A stretch of DNA of 64,000 bases from Antedon mediterranea (Eukaryota > Echinodermata > Crinoidea > Comatulida > Antedonidae). The number at the start of each line of letters is the position of its first letter. Position 1 is the stretch's first letter. The stretch is from contig NC_092674.1 in NCBI RefSeq assembly GCF_964355755.1, positions 29,314,001-29,378,000 on the forward strand, in the 5' to 3' direction. A model generated the notes under the pieces. It was not told the origin of the DNA and did no database searches. It saw only the letters and a program-made list of their open reading frames with translations. The position numbers and the translations under genes were made by a program. Below, in pieces: positions 11,170-23,299 of this stretch.

Positions 11170-11815
11170 CCGTATCATTTACACCCCTATAACATAAGTT
11201 TGCTTCCGTCTCGTATAATAAAAACTCATAAAATACATTAACAAATTAAATTCACATTGACGTCACAAAATGTAATGCTTTTATTTCAGTACCATTTACA
11301 CCCCAACAAGATAAGTTTGCTCCCGTCTCGTATAAATAAAAACTCATAAAATACATTAACAATATTAAATTCAGTGTGAAGTCACAACATATAATGCTTT
11401 TATTTCAGTATCATTTACACCCCCATCGGATAAGTTTGTTCCCGTCTCGTATAAATAAAACTCATAAAATACATTAACAATATTAAATTCAGTGTGAAGT
11501 CACAAAATGTAATGCTTTTATTTCAGTACCATTTACACCCCCATCGGATAAGTTTGTTCTCGTCTCGTATAAATAAAAACTCATAAAATACATTAACAAT
11601 ATTAAATTCAGTGTGAAGTCACAAAATGTAATGCTTTTATTTCAGTACCATTTACACCCCCATCGGATAAGTTTGTTCTCGTCTCGTATAAATAAAAACT
11701 CATAAAATACATTAACAATATTAAATTCAGTGTGAAGTGACAAAATATAATGCTTTTATTTCAGTACCATTTACACCCCCATCGGATAAGTTTGTTCTCG
11801 TCTCGTATAATAACA
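11170..11815 (+). repeat. Tandem array, ~119-bp unit, about 5.5 copies
   Basis: Units restart at 11287, 11406, 11524, 11643 and 11762, spacing 118-119 bp. Each contains TACCATTTACACCCCCATCG, GTCTCGTATAAATAAAAACT and TGAAGTCACAAAATGTAATG. The middle copies are the most alike; the first and last have diverged, as expected of unequal exchange. Confidence 0.92.
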
Positions 11816-12596
11816 ACTAATGAAGTACATTAAATTCATTGTGACGTCACTATACTATAATACATACTGCTTTTATTGTAGACATACTGTAGTGGTCCAT
11901 AGTGGTACAACAGTGTATAAATAGAAAACAAAAACACTCCAGATTTCAAAAATATAGGCCTATACATAAGCTTCTCATCTTATTTCCTGTAAAAGGAAGA
12001 ATACGTAAAAAGTTTGCTCATAATGAGTTGTACAAGGCTATTGCCTGAATTAGTCCCCGCTCATAATACAGTCACATTATTATGTTCCTCTTTAATCAAT
12101 AGAATGAAAAAAAGTCGAGCGGAAACAACATACCACTGGCACTAGCAGTGTTTGAAGTTTTGTCAGTGAACATAAATGAAAACCATTATGGTTGTATTTC
12201 ATTCGAGGAAAGTTCATCTTTACCCTGACTGAATAACAAACTTATAGTATAGACACATGTTTTACTTTTCTACCTCATAAAATCTCTTCCCAGTTTTAAT
12301 ATCGTAATATTTTGACTACAGGTACTATATAAATTAAATCTCTATCAAAAATCAAAATCATCAGTAAGATTAACCAGCACCGGCGGCCCGATACCCATGA
12401 CATACTTTTTTATATCTAGGCCTAGTTTCCTCTCGAGTGCACCTTTCTGGATCTGGATCTGGATGAATACTGACGAAGGACTACATGGGTATATGCGCCA
12501 GGGGGTGCGTCTCTCGGTGTGCAAACATCATACTTTTGATATTACATCTGAGGCATCAATGGTAGTTATTATTTTTTTTTTTGGGTTAAAGATTGA

Positions 12597-12716
12597 TTCC
12601 CATTGGACACAACAGGACATAAGCGCCACACAGTTTTGATCAATCATAAGCGATATATATCCATCGCGCTCGTAAACCTTGCGTTGCGCTTACGTCATAG
12701 AGTTGCGTCCTATGAA
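12597..12716 (+). mobile_element. Degraded family-C element
   Basis: Starts TCCCATTGGACACAACAGGA and ends GCGTTGCGCTTACGTCATAG, matching family C after several substitutions. It lies about 70 bp beyond the FGF stop codon. Confidence 0.55.
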
Positions 12717-12788
12717 CCAAACTTAAGTCTGTCATTTTTAAATGTTAAAACATTACGTTTGCCTTTTCTAGATAAAAGTACATTATTT

Positions 12789-15700
12789 TTAGGATATTAA
12801 ATAAAAATTACTTTTAAATCTAGTATCGTTGTCTGACGTTGTCACTCGTCCATACTTATTAATAGCAAGAAAGCGGCCCTTACCACCCTTTGCCGATTTC
12901 ACATGAATGTTTTGATTATCATATCGAAATTGTGTCATCAACGACTGAAACGACACAAAACATGAAGGTGGTTTGAATTTTCCTTGCCATAAAATATCAA
13001 AGTTTTCCTGACAAAGTAGGTTGTCCTTCGTGTTCTGAAAAACAAATGTATTAAAAGTAAATTAATTTATTAACTAAAGCATAATTTAGAAGTCCAAGGC
13101 TGTCTAGATCTAGTACAGAGATTCAATATACACTGATGAGCCGGGATTGGGTCAGGTGACCGGACAAAATCCGAGTTACATTCGTTTTGTTTTTTATCAC
13201 ACGCGTATGTTTTGTACGAAAATCTAGAATTCGCTAAAGCTTGGTTCTCAAGCGTGGTTCCCACTAGCGACGCAACGCAAGGACGTAACGCAACGCAAGT
13301 GAATTGACCAATCACAAGCGATGGCTTATTCGCTTGTGATTGCTAACTGTCTATAACTTCGCTTGTCATTGGTTAAAACGCTTGCGTTGCGTTTACGTCC
13401 TTGCGTTACGTTCTAGTGGGAACCAAGCTTGAGTGTGAAGCTCTATCAAGTTTACGTGTGTGTGAAATAACGAACAATACGTATGCATTTTACGTCTGTT
13501 GTCGGTTCTCTAAACATAAATGTCGCCTTTTCAACAATTAAAAGCATGGAGCATGTTGAATTATTAATCATCGAAGAAATTTCTTTTAGATTACGTGTTA
13601 ATTAAATAATAAAATTACGTTAAACTCAAATTACGTCAACGTCATTCATTTTTCTTTTTACGTCTGCTCTCTTGCATTTTTTTTTTATTGTCTTTTTTGT
13701 TCGAATTTTGTCTGAAAATAATTCTGAGCATCGATGAGTTTTATTTTTCGATTACGTAAATAATAAAATAACGTTAACCTCAGTTAAGTCCAAGTCAATT
13801 TTTTACGTCTGCTATTTTGCATTTTTGCGAAAACGTGTAAAGTCCAGTGAAAGATTTCTATTTTATTTTCCATTTATATAATGTACGTAAAGATAAGTGT
13901 TGTATTATTATTGTTTATAATGTAAAGAGGGACTCTACAGAGCGACAGGTCCATTGGTGGGCCTTTTGTAGTCTCTCGAATATATATTATATTATATGCC
14001 AACCATTGTTATGATATAATATTTTTGGTCAATAAATGTCTCTTGAATTGAATTGTATAGACTTGCTCCAAGTCTGTATTATTGTTTTTTATGTTAGTCC
14101 ACTCATGTAAGCTTTGGATTTTGTGTTAATAATATACCATTATTGTGAATTCAAGTAGTAGCCTATACGTATGAAACGCTATTTGTGCCAAATATTTATC
14201 TTTTTTTCTAATATTTCGGTGTTGAACCTAGACTATACGTGTTGAAGCAGTTGTCAATCATAAACATTAAGCTTACAGAAGTCTCCAGTGGAATTTAACA
14301 AAATATTTTGACAATTTATTTTGAGTAGATGGAGTTAATCTAGTTAAAGCATGTTGTTAAAAACAAGATACCGGTATAGTATTAGTAATTGAATAATTAC
14401 AATTTTATATTTGTTAAATTGGTATCATAACCACCCGGTGAGCACCCAGGTCTAAATAGTTGTTAGGGTTAGTATATAGGGGCCTAGATTAAGTTGTAAT
14501 GTAATTATTTGTCAGCATACCGCGCGAATATGCACAGTTGTCTGTCATATAAAAAGACGAATGCGCGTCACTTTGTAGTAGGACGCTACGCTGGTCTGCC
14601 GAGAGCGTTTTTTAATTTTTAATCGCCACTGCTTTCAAAATGTCTGCCTCTTTCATTTATACATACAAAAGGTGAATGTAATTGAACTTCCCATTAGTCC
14701 TAAACTTTTTCATTTTCTAACATTGCACCTGTTTTGAGTTTGGTCGGATCTACACGAGAAAGAACTCCATTAATCTAGGCCTCTTTTCAATAAAAATATC
14801 TAACATAAAATGTGCGTGTTTTTCATGCGTAGGCCTACTTGCCGCGGAAACAACCTTGATCTCTACCTCAATAATCATCTTGAACTTGAGCAGGTGTTTA
14901 CATCCGCAGTAGGCCTAAAGTGGCACGTACATTACATTATAACAACATTTACAGTAAAATGACATCATTGACATTGACAACAAGCCGGTAAAGTTCGTGG
15001 GTTCAAAAACTCCTACTACATTTTCCTGAAGTGAGCTTTAAAACTAGAGAGAAACAGGGAAAGGGAATGAGCCTCTAGCTCATGAACAATGTTGGCAATC
15101 CTATATAGAAAGAATGAAAATGTCATCTTTTCTTGACTTCCTTTTTTTCATCTTACTCATGCGTAACGTTAGACTTGTTGCCCCAAGTCTGTATTTATTG
15201 TCTTTTTTTTATTTATTTGTTTTTATTTCGACCGCGATTTTTGTCTGATCCAAACTCAAGTAATACACGTATGAAACGCCATATGTGCAAAAATATTTAT
15301 ATTTTTACAAAACTCCGTCTGGAGCCCAGACTAGCGTAACGTAGATTCCTGACCTCTGGTTTAGGAGCCCTCCAACGCTGGAGGCCTCGGACGTTTTTAG
15401 CTCAGGGGCCCCATAAGCTCCGGGCCCCCTGTACTGGGTTTAGCAAGTGAGCGCTCATAGCCGTTACGTCACTGCTCTTGCCAAACTTACATTTCTTCCG
15501 GATATCTTCCCTGATTTGTCCATTGATAAATAGAGACCCGTTTCTGCACTGCGAATTGTGAATAGACTAGGACCAACAGACACCGTTATTACGTATACTG
15601 AAAAATAAAATATATTTAAACATTATGAATGAGCGTGAATATAGACAACGGCCAAATACGTCACTGGAACGCTTAACGTTTCAGTTAGGATAAAAAATGT

Positions 15701-16443
15701 AATGTGACATAGCCTATTGTATACCATGTATGTACCATATAAAAACAAAACAAAAACACGCAAGTATAAAGCTCTGTCTACACTATCAAACTTTATGTGA
15801 CAACAATTTGTGATTTGTCCATATATGGACATGATGATGTCATATCACTACCATATTTAGGAATATCACTATCGTTTTTGGGCACGTCACACTTGTTTTG
15901 TCAAACCAGTTTGACAGTGACGTAGACAGAGCTTAATCGATTGATGTTTTCTATGATGTGATGATGTTTTTAATATTTGACAGATTTGTATTTGACAGAT
16001 GTGGTATGGAAGGATCGATCACTTTCATTGATTGATATCGATAATTACAAAAATAATGATCAATATTACATAAATATTAATTCCCCTGAGCAAAATATAA
16101 TTCCCTTGAGGATGTCAAATTTTATATTTCACCTCTAAGCAGGCAATATCTGTATAACAATTTATAGGCCCGTTTATAACATACCATATCTATGTTTACA
16201 GCTAGTTGTACCGCTGACGTGGCCATCAGCTCCAATCATTAGAAAATACCCGGTTCGAGATATTATTCGTTGTAGTGCATTGTATGAATTTTCTGTTAGG
16301 TGGTAAACACTTGTAGAATTGAGTTGTTGGTTTTTATCCTCTATGTTGACTTTTTCCAATCTATTACTAGATCTAGCAGTTCTAATGGCAAATACTGAAT
16401 TAATTACTGCCCACAAAAAATATAGTTTTGTGATTGCATTCAT
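12789..16443 (-). CDS. Divergent secreted fibroblast growth factor
   Basis: Three minus-strand exons join in phase: 16443-16185, 15597-15491 and 13034-12789 (TAA), giving 203 aa. Exon 1 starts at MNAITKLYFLWAVINSVFA, a signal peptide, preceded by an AG acceptor, so a non-coding exon may lie upstream. It has an N-glycosylation site (NST, residue 42) and the first beta-trefoil strands (LQRIISRTGYFLMIGADGHV, then SGTT). Exon 2 is 107 nt and reads SVGPSLFTIRSAETGLYLSM with DKSGKISG, matching the FGF module xVxIxGxxSGxYLxMxxxGxL. Exon 3 has the conserved Cys (LLCQENF) and GRFLAINKYGRV, equivalent to the YVALNKxG strand. The intron positions and phases (1, then 0) are those of the ancestral FGF gene. 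Length fits FGF9/16/20, but the subfamily cannot be assigned by eye. Secreted FGFs act through receptor tyrosine kinases with heparan sulfate. Introns hold families B, C, D and J. Confidence 0.87.
13253..13432 (+). mobile_element. Family-C palindromic MITE, intact copy
   Basis: Ends GGTTCCCACTAGCGACGCAA and AACGTTCTAGTGGGAACC are complementary. It contains two CCAAT-type cores (TTGACCAATCACAAGCGATG and CATTGGTTAAAACGC). Copies at 26509-26684 and 63202-63384 are almost identical, so the family spread recently. It lies in FGF intron 2. Confidence 0.88.
13985..14058 (+). mobile_element. LINE 3' end fragment
   Basis: The sequence ends GGTCAATAAATGTCTCTTGA followed by a short ATTGA repeat, the kind of 3' end and tail seen on CR1/L2-type LINEs. 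No reverse transcriptase coding sequence remains. Confidence 0.5.
14062..14243 (+). mobile_element. Family-J repeat, diverged copy
   Basis: Starts GACTTGCTCCAAGTCTGTAT and contains ACGTATGAAACGCTATTTGT and GCCAAATATTTATC, matching the better copy at 15168-15338 and the inverted copy at 28079-28250. Confidence 0.6.
15168..15338 (+). mobile_element. Family-J repeat
   Basis: It begins TTAGACTTGTTGCCCCAAGT and ends AAACTCCGTCTGGAGCCCAG. Both ends contain a short hairpin (ACTTG..CAAGT and CTGG..CCAG). Other copies are at 14062, 25968 (partial) and 28079 (inverted). The interior is T-rich and has no ORF. The class is unclear. Confidence 0.65.
15332..15474 (-). mobile_element. Family-D hAT-like MITE (minus)
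   Basis: The right end reads GCGCTCATAGCCGTTACGTC followed by ACTG, the complement of the family-D left end. The interior GCCCTCCAACGCTGGAGGCC is self-complementary. It abuts a family-J copy and lies 17 bp beyond the FGF exon 2 donor. Confidence 0.7.
15767..15935 (-). mobile_element. Family-B palindromic MITE
   Basis: Complete copy with terminal repeats AAGCTCTGTCTACACTATC and GTAGACAGAGCTT. The interior modules are in inverse order to those at 4691. It lies in FGF intron 1. Confidence 0.9.
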
Positions 16444-19400
16444 TATATCAGCTGTAAACTTCAATCTGGAATAGAAAAATAAGACGGTTATATACATTTC
16501 AGATAACATGAACAATTTAAAAATCAGACTTTATATAGGCCATTTTGAAATTAATCACTTCCGTAGAATCTATGTTATCCCTAAGTTAAAATAAACGGTT
16601 AAATTCAACCAAAACTCATGCCAATTTTCTACTGTGACTTTTTAAAAACTATTATGATATTTAAAAGACATATTCAACACAAAAGTTGTTTTTAAAGGGG
16701 GAAATGTCTTTAAATTCGTAGAAAATGGGGTTGTGGAGGGAGGGATGGGCTTCGATTTACAAAAGACGGAGATGTGTGGAAGGCAGGCGTCCATCAATAT
16801 CATTTAAAGAGGTTACAAAGATCGCGTATTTCATTTGTACAATTTTAGGTTCAAATATTTTAGGAAATATATCGTTGTTTATTTGGTGCCTAATTTATCA
16901 TAATTTATCATCGTCTTAATTTAACAAATAAATAATTCATGCCTTATCTTGCCATGCATAAAAGTACCTCCGCAACCTGCTCCACTTGAAAAAATTAGGT
17001 AACATAATGAGTCGACCTTGTGTTTACTTGAATGTTAGGGATGGTAGTTCGTGTCATTTTCACCAATTAATATGATATAGTAACGTGTGTTGGTATTAGT
17101 GTCAGTTGGGTAGAAACTAGTTCATCTTCAGGGGGTATCGCACTTTGAGTACCACGAAACTGGGCTCTTTTTTCGACAAATCATTTGCACTTTTTTGATT
17201 CACATAAAGGCAACGCATTCAACCTACATTATCACTTGCACTCATCACTCACACTATTACCGGCTAACCATTTTGACAATATGACCTCCTAGGCTGACTT
17301 TGGTTGTGCTCGTTAACATAATAGTGGAATTTTCTTCTTTTTTTTGTGATGCTACAGAGACCACGGATTAATTAATTCATAATCCATTCAGAGAGTTTAC
17401 AAACTTTGGTTGTACTCGTTAAAATATTAGTTGATTTGATTTTTTTTGTGACACTGCAATCATGCAGAGTTACAATTAGCAGCGCATGTGCAAATCATCG
17501 GAAAGTCAAGTTGTTCGTAGTCGCGCGCTATGTAATGCCCCTTTTTGAATTGATTAATTTGTTTATCCATCCAATCTATTTTTAAATCTAAAAGTTTATT
17601 ACTTCACTTAAGTACTTTGAATTAACATGCATGCTATAAATCTATTTATCTAATTATCACCTTTTTAGCTTTTTACAATTATAGTTTTAATATGTTGCAC
17701 ATACTTTTCCCTTGTGACCACTTATGCAATTTACATTACTGACTATATAGTTTATAGTTGTATAAAGGACTACTACATTCAATCACGTCTTTCAACTTTG
17801 GACAGAACTTGAATGCCATTTATCTAGCCTTTTTCATCAAATGGTGTGTGACATGAACCAAATTCCCCCGGGCAGGGCAACGCACTCATTTTGGAGCCTT
17901 GATGTCTCGGCCATTCAAAATGATGTGATCCGTCTGTCAATCAAATATTTTTACAGTAATTTCTTTCAGGTTTACACAGAATCTGTAAAAAACTTCATCA
18001 TTAATGCATGAGTGAACTTTGACGACGACGTAAGCACGCGGTGACATCAAAACACCGTTGTCTGTTGCGTTGCGTTTACGTCCTTGCGTTACGTTCTAGT
18101 GGGAACCAAGCTTTAGTGGGAACCGAGCTTTAGGTCAAAAGTGAAGGATGTGTGAAATAAAATTTGGCATACGAAGTACCGTCTGATGGTAAGAACGTAC
18201 GCGCAACGCAAACTGTTCAAACATTGCTTGTGATTGGTCAAATAACACGTTGCGTTACGTGCTTGCGTTGCGTCGCTAGTGAGAACCAAGATTTTTAGAT
18301 TACGTGACTTTAACGTATAACGTTTTAATACAAGTTTTACTCAAACGTTACCCATCATAGCGGCCAGAAAACAAAATTTACACACACCGGGGTGAAAATC
18401 ATACAAAACGCAAATTGTGACGTGTGATTTTAAAGGCTAGGTGCGGGAAAAAAATTTCTATTGATCATACATTCCAATAATTATCGATCTATAGTTTCCC
18501 CTATGTTTCATAATTTTTGGGAGTTTATTTGTGTTACACAAGCTTGTTGAAAATAAGCACTTTCTTATCAGTGGGGGGATAGTTCAAATTACACAGTAAA
18601 ATCTCTATTCTTTTGTACACAAATTTTGTAAATAGAGAGGCATTTTAAAAAGCTATGAAAAATAAACGGTGTGGTAAAAAATGTTATCAGATGACTAAAT
18701 ATAGGTAATATAACTTGAATATTACATTTCTGATATTTTATTCAACTTCAGCTTTTTATTTTCATGCTATAGCAAAAATTATCCACTGTATATCCACCAT
18801 CTTTTTTCACCGTCTAGGGAGTCACCAGACATGTTATTACATTAGGTTAACTACCTAACTACTGAAAAAAAAGTATTTCTGTTTTTTATGGAAGAATTTT
18901 CCCAAATTTTGTATTTGACCATATTAAGGAAAATTCATGTTTTTTCGTCTCGATTTCTGTTACAAATATTTGATTTATGTACAATTAACCAAATATTATA
19001 TTTAAAATTCATGCCTGTACCTGAGCTTTAAACTCTGTGGAGACTTGAAGGCGATGTGAAAGGGCAAATTATAATGTTGCAACAACGTTCTGACAGCATC
19101 TAGGCAACACCAACCACCAACTGTTAAAACGCGCCCCTGAAATGTGTTTTTAAACAGGGTTTGAGTGAGCTTTTGTTGCTAATCTGTTGGGTAAATAATG
19201 TGAAAGGAAATAAATACTGTATTTGAATATAAATTCGTAGTCCCGTATCCCCTTATGCTATCTGCTATAGGCTACCACAAAACAAATATAGGCTGAAGGC
19301 TAAGCTAATTTTCAAAAACTTACCTTAAATTTGAAATAGTATGTTCACGGTCATTAAAATAAGGTTCAATGTGGCTAAATCCAGACACTGAATATGTTGT

Positions 19401-19556
19401 AAGCTATTTCGTCTTCTTCACGAGTGTTGCTGCTAAATCTTGAAAGTTTGAAGTTTTAAAGTATTGAAGAAAATCACGCCCTCTGCCAACTGATAATTTT
19501 ATTGTTCGCTATGAGTTCTTATCAGAGGGGAGCTATATTTCCTATACCATCCTGGC
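16444..19556. other. Region upstream of the FGF gene, no gene recognised
   Basis: I see no supportable exon. The stretch includes family-C pieces at about 18056-18117 and 18186-18292, with GCGTTGCGTTTACGTCCTTG and its complements, and otherwise AT-rich DNA. FGF promoter elements or a 5' non-coding exon would lie here but cannot be located by eye. Confidence 0.45.
18056..18292 (+). mobile_element. Family-C fragments
   Basis: Two pieces with CTAGTGGGAACCAAGCTTTA and TGCTTGCGTTGCGTCGCTAG separated by unrelated sequence. They could be one element opened by deletion or insertion, or two partial copies. Confidence 0.6.
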
Positions 19557-19576
19557 TAGTTGAGAATTCTCAACTA
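19557..19576. repeat. Perfect 20-bp palindrome flanking the satellite complex (left)
   Basis: The sequence is TAGTTGAGAATTCTCAACTA. The same palindrome lies at 25566-25585, outside the right array, and the match between the two extends to about 24 bp in inverse orientation. Each half equals the TTCTCAACTA word of the ~106-bp satellite unit. Confidence 0.9.
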
Positions 19577-19878
19577 TTTTATGTTTTTTTCTACCTTTCT
19601 GGAAAATGATATAATCCAAATTGTATTAATACTACCAGTAGTAAACATTTAGAAACACTTGCATACCTTCACTAATTTTAGTTGTTTGTAGTTTAAGACA
19701 ATCTTAGTGATATTTAAATGAAAACAATACCATAAAAACTATTGTGTCTGTATTTTACAAGACTATGACTTCCGTATAACGTGCATTGTGGGTACTTCAA
19801 TTTTTATAGAAAAGCTAGGGAATCCTAATTTAGTAGGTAGCATATGGGGGCGGGGCAACCAAACTTGCTTATCAAATC

Positions 19879-21475
19879 AAAGCACAGTAAAGCAAAGGAT
19901 AAAATTAATGCACGATCCAGTTTACCACTGTTCTCAACTATAGTCATTTTAGTATACTTGAGCACAGTGATAAAGAATAGGATAAACTTAACAATATACA
20001 ACAAATAGCATTAATGTACGATCCAGTTTAACACTGTTCTCAACTATAGACATTTTGGTATACTTGAGCACAGTGATAAAGAATAGGATAAACTTAACAA
20101 TATACAACAAAAAACATTAATGTACGATCCAGTTTAACACTGTTCTCAACTATAGTCATTTTGGTATACTTGAGAACAGTGATAAAGAATAGGATAAACT
20201 TAACAATATACAACAAATAACATTAATGTATGATCCCGTTTAACACTATTCTCAACTATAGTCATTTTGGTATACTTGAGCACAGTGATAAAGAATAGGA
20301 TAAACTTAACAATATACAACAAATAACATTAATGTATGATCCCGTTTAACACTGTTCTCGACTATAGTCATTTTGGTATATACTTGAGCACAGTGATAAA
20401 GAATAGGATAAACTTAACAGTATACAACAAATAACATTAATGTACGATCCCGTTTAACACTGTTCTCAACTATAGTCATTTTGGTATACTTGAGCACAGT
20501 GATAAAGAATAGGATAAACTTAATAATATACAACAAATAACATTAATGTACGATCCCGTTTAACATTGTTCTCAACTATAGTCATTTTGGTATACTTGAG
20601 CACAGTGATAAAGAATAGGATAAACTTAATAATATACAACAAATAGCATTAATGTACGATCCCGTTTAACACTGTTCTCAACTATAGTAATTTTGGTATA
20701 CTTGAGCACAGTGATAAAGAATAGTATAAACTTAATAATATACAACAAATAGCATTAAGGTATGATCCCGTTTAACACTGTTCTCGACTATAGCCATTTT
20801 GGTATGAGCACAGTGATAAAGAATAGGATAAACTTAACAATATACAACAAATAACATCAATGTACGATGTAGTTTAACACTGTTCTCAACTATAGTCATT
20901 TTGGTATACTTGAGCACAGTGATAAAGAATAGGATAAACTTAATAATATACAACAAATAAAATTAATGTATGATCCCGTTTAACACTGTTCTCAACTATA
21001 GTCATTTTGGTATACTTGAGCACAGTGATAAAGTATAGGATAAACTTAACAATATACAACAAATAACATTAATGTATGATCCCGTTTAACACTGTTCTCA
21101 ACTATAGTCATTTTGGTATACTTGAGCACAGTGATAAAGAATAGGATAAACTTAACAATATACAACAAATAACATTAATGTATGATCCCGTTTAACACTG
21201 TTCTCGACTATAGTCATTTTGGTATACTTGAGCACAGTGATAAAGAATAGGATAAACTTAACAATATACAACAAATAACATTAATGTACGATCCCGTTTA
21301 ACACTGTTCTAACTATAGTCATTTTGGTATACTTGAGCACAGTGATAAAGAATAGGATAAACTTAACAATATACAACAAATAACATTAATGTATGATCCC
21401 GTTTAACACTGTTCTCGACTATAGTCATTTTGGTATACTTGAGCACAGTGATAAAGAATATGATAAACTTATTGC
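19879..21475 (+). repeat. ~106-bp satellite array, plus orientation, about 15 units
   Basis: Units recur about every 106 bp and contain CAGTGATAAAGAATAGGATA, AACTTAACAATATACAACAA, CGATCCCGTTTAACACTG and TAGTCATTTTGGTATACTTG. Within a unit CACTGTTCTCAA and TTGAGCACAGTG can pair as a 12-bp stem with one mismatch around a 20-base loop. The first unit is degenerate. The same unit forms the inverted array 23300-25285. There is no coding capacity. Confidence 0.95.
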
Positions 21476-22490
21476 AACTTGTCCATGTCGTATTCATCTA
21501 CAAATAAAGTGTCTATTACCGTACTTTTAAAAATCTATTTATATCAATACCTATCAACGTATGTACGTGTGCATATTATATTATACAAAAATATATACAT
21601 CAACATAAATGTCATATCATCTACAGTCATTAGTGTTATTTCACCTTTAATATTAGTAAATCCAAAGGCAAAATACTTAAATAATAACAATGCTGTGGTC
21701 TCAATGGAGATACAAAAAAAGAAGCGAGAAGCTAAATCAAAACGAAATGTGCTAATGCGTATAGATATGCTGAGTGGTTTCCGAGAAATATGATTACGCA
21801 TAATATGGCCTTACGGAAAAGTAATACATACCAGGTCCCCAAAAATAAGACAAATAGATATGGAAACAGTGCAATCCCGTTTCTCACTCGCTGCCTCAAC
21901 AGTATTGATTAAATAATAAAAGAAAATAAATGTATAATGTAACCAGATATTAATTAATTTGACATATAGGCCTAGTAGAAATTTCTTGAATTTGACTCAA
22001 TTTATTCTTAATTCTCATTTAATTTTGTATTTAATGTTTTTGTAAATGTATAATTGTAATTATTTAATTGTCTGAAGTCGACTTTAATTAAGAAACCAAT
22101 GTAAATACTGCAACTTAAATTTAAGATTATATTTTTATACTGTAATTAAGCATGGACTATTCTTTAATCCATGAATTAAGTAATAATGTATATACTATAT
22201 CCTTGCAATAAGACTATATTTTTTTAACTTTATGTTTACATTTACATATATTTTGTAATTGCGATAATTTTGTTTAATGATGACTATTACTTTACTTGTC
22301 TTTTGAATGTATATTGTCCCTTACCATGCAATTCAGTAGATTTGCTGCCAATTGGTTTGTTTTTAATAAAGAAAGAAAGAAAGACAGATAAAGTAAAACA
22401 GCCAGAAAAGTTAGCAGAGTTTTCGGGCAACACTAGCCCTTCATCAGTGCAAGTGAGGGTACCTGTACAAGATAGTGTTATTTAACGTTT
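21476..22490. other. Central spacer of the satellite complex
   Basis: It begins with one diverged unit of the second satellite (about 21476-21570, TCATCTACAAATAAAGTGTC). The rest is AT-rich DNA with no recognised gene. A 104-codon frame on the plus strand overlaps an 85-codon frame on the minus strand; neither looks like a known protein. A GAAA microsatellite lies at about 22370. Confidence 0.5.
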
Positions 22491-23295
22491 AGTCGATTTA
22501 TATCAATACACTCATCAACATATGTACATGTAATTCACGTCTACAATCAATAGTGTTAATTCCACTTTTAAAAGTCGATTTATATCAATATACTCATCAA
22601 CATATGTACGTGTCCACGTCATATTCATCTATAAATATTAGTGTTATTTCACTTTTAAAAGTCGATTTATCAATATACTCATCAATATAATGTACTTGTC
22701 CACGTCATATTCATTTACAAATCAGTGTTATTTCACTTTTCGAAGTCAATTATATCAATATAGGCCTACTCATCAACATATGTACGTGCAATTCACGTCA
22801 TATTCATATATGATCAATAGTGTACAACTAATAGTGTTATTTCACTTTTAAAAGTCGATTTATATCAATATAATCATCAACATTATGTACCGTACGTGTC
22901 CACGTCATATTCATCTACAAATATTAGTGTTATTTCACTTTTAAAAGTCGATTTATATCAATATACTCATCAACATATGTAAATCGTGTCCAAGTCATAT
23001 TCATCTACAAATATTAGTGTTAATTTGACTTTTAAAAGTCGATTTATATCAATATACTAATCAATATATGTACGTGTCCACGTCATATTCATCTACAAAT
23101 ATTAGTGTTATTTCACTGTTCAAAGTCGATTTATATAAATATACTACTCATCAACATAATGTACGTGCAATTCACGTCATATTTATCTACAATCATTTGT
23201 GTTAATTCCACTTTTAAAAGTCAATTTATATCAATTACTTATGAACATATGTACGTGTCCGCGTCATTCATCTACAAATATTATAGTGTTATTAT
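22490..23295 (+). repeat. Second satellite array, ~80-105-bp unit, about 9 units
   Basis: Units contain TTTCACTTTTAAAAGTCGAT, TTATATCAATATACTCATCA and GTCCACGTCATATTCATCTA and recur every 80-105 bp with indels. ACTTTTAAAAGT is a perfect palindrome in each unit. All units, including the stray one at 21476, point the same way, unlike the flanking ~106-bp arrays. Confidence 0.9.
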
Positions 23296-23299
23296 GTTT

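Larger units (their letters stand above)
8001..12788. other. Intergenic region between SPATA4 and the FGF gene
   Basis: No gene can be supported. A 91-codon frame at 8277-8552 has no recognisable domain. The region holds a disrupted family-B MITE with a 162-bp hairpin (9578-10030), a small palindrome around 10158-10180, two family-C elements (about 10543 and 12597) and the 119-bp tandem array (11170-11815). Confidence 0.5.

Noticed and set aside
21479-21801. 104- and 85-codon frames on opposite strands
   Set aside because: They overlap each other in AT-rich DNA that starts with a satellite unit; no domain or splice context supports either.
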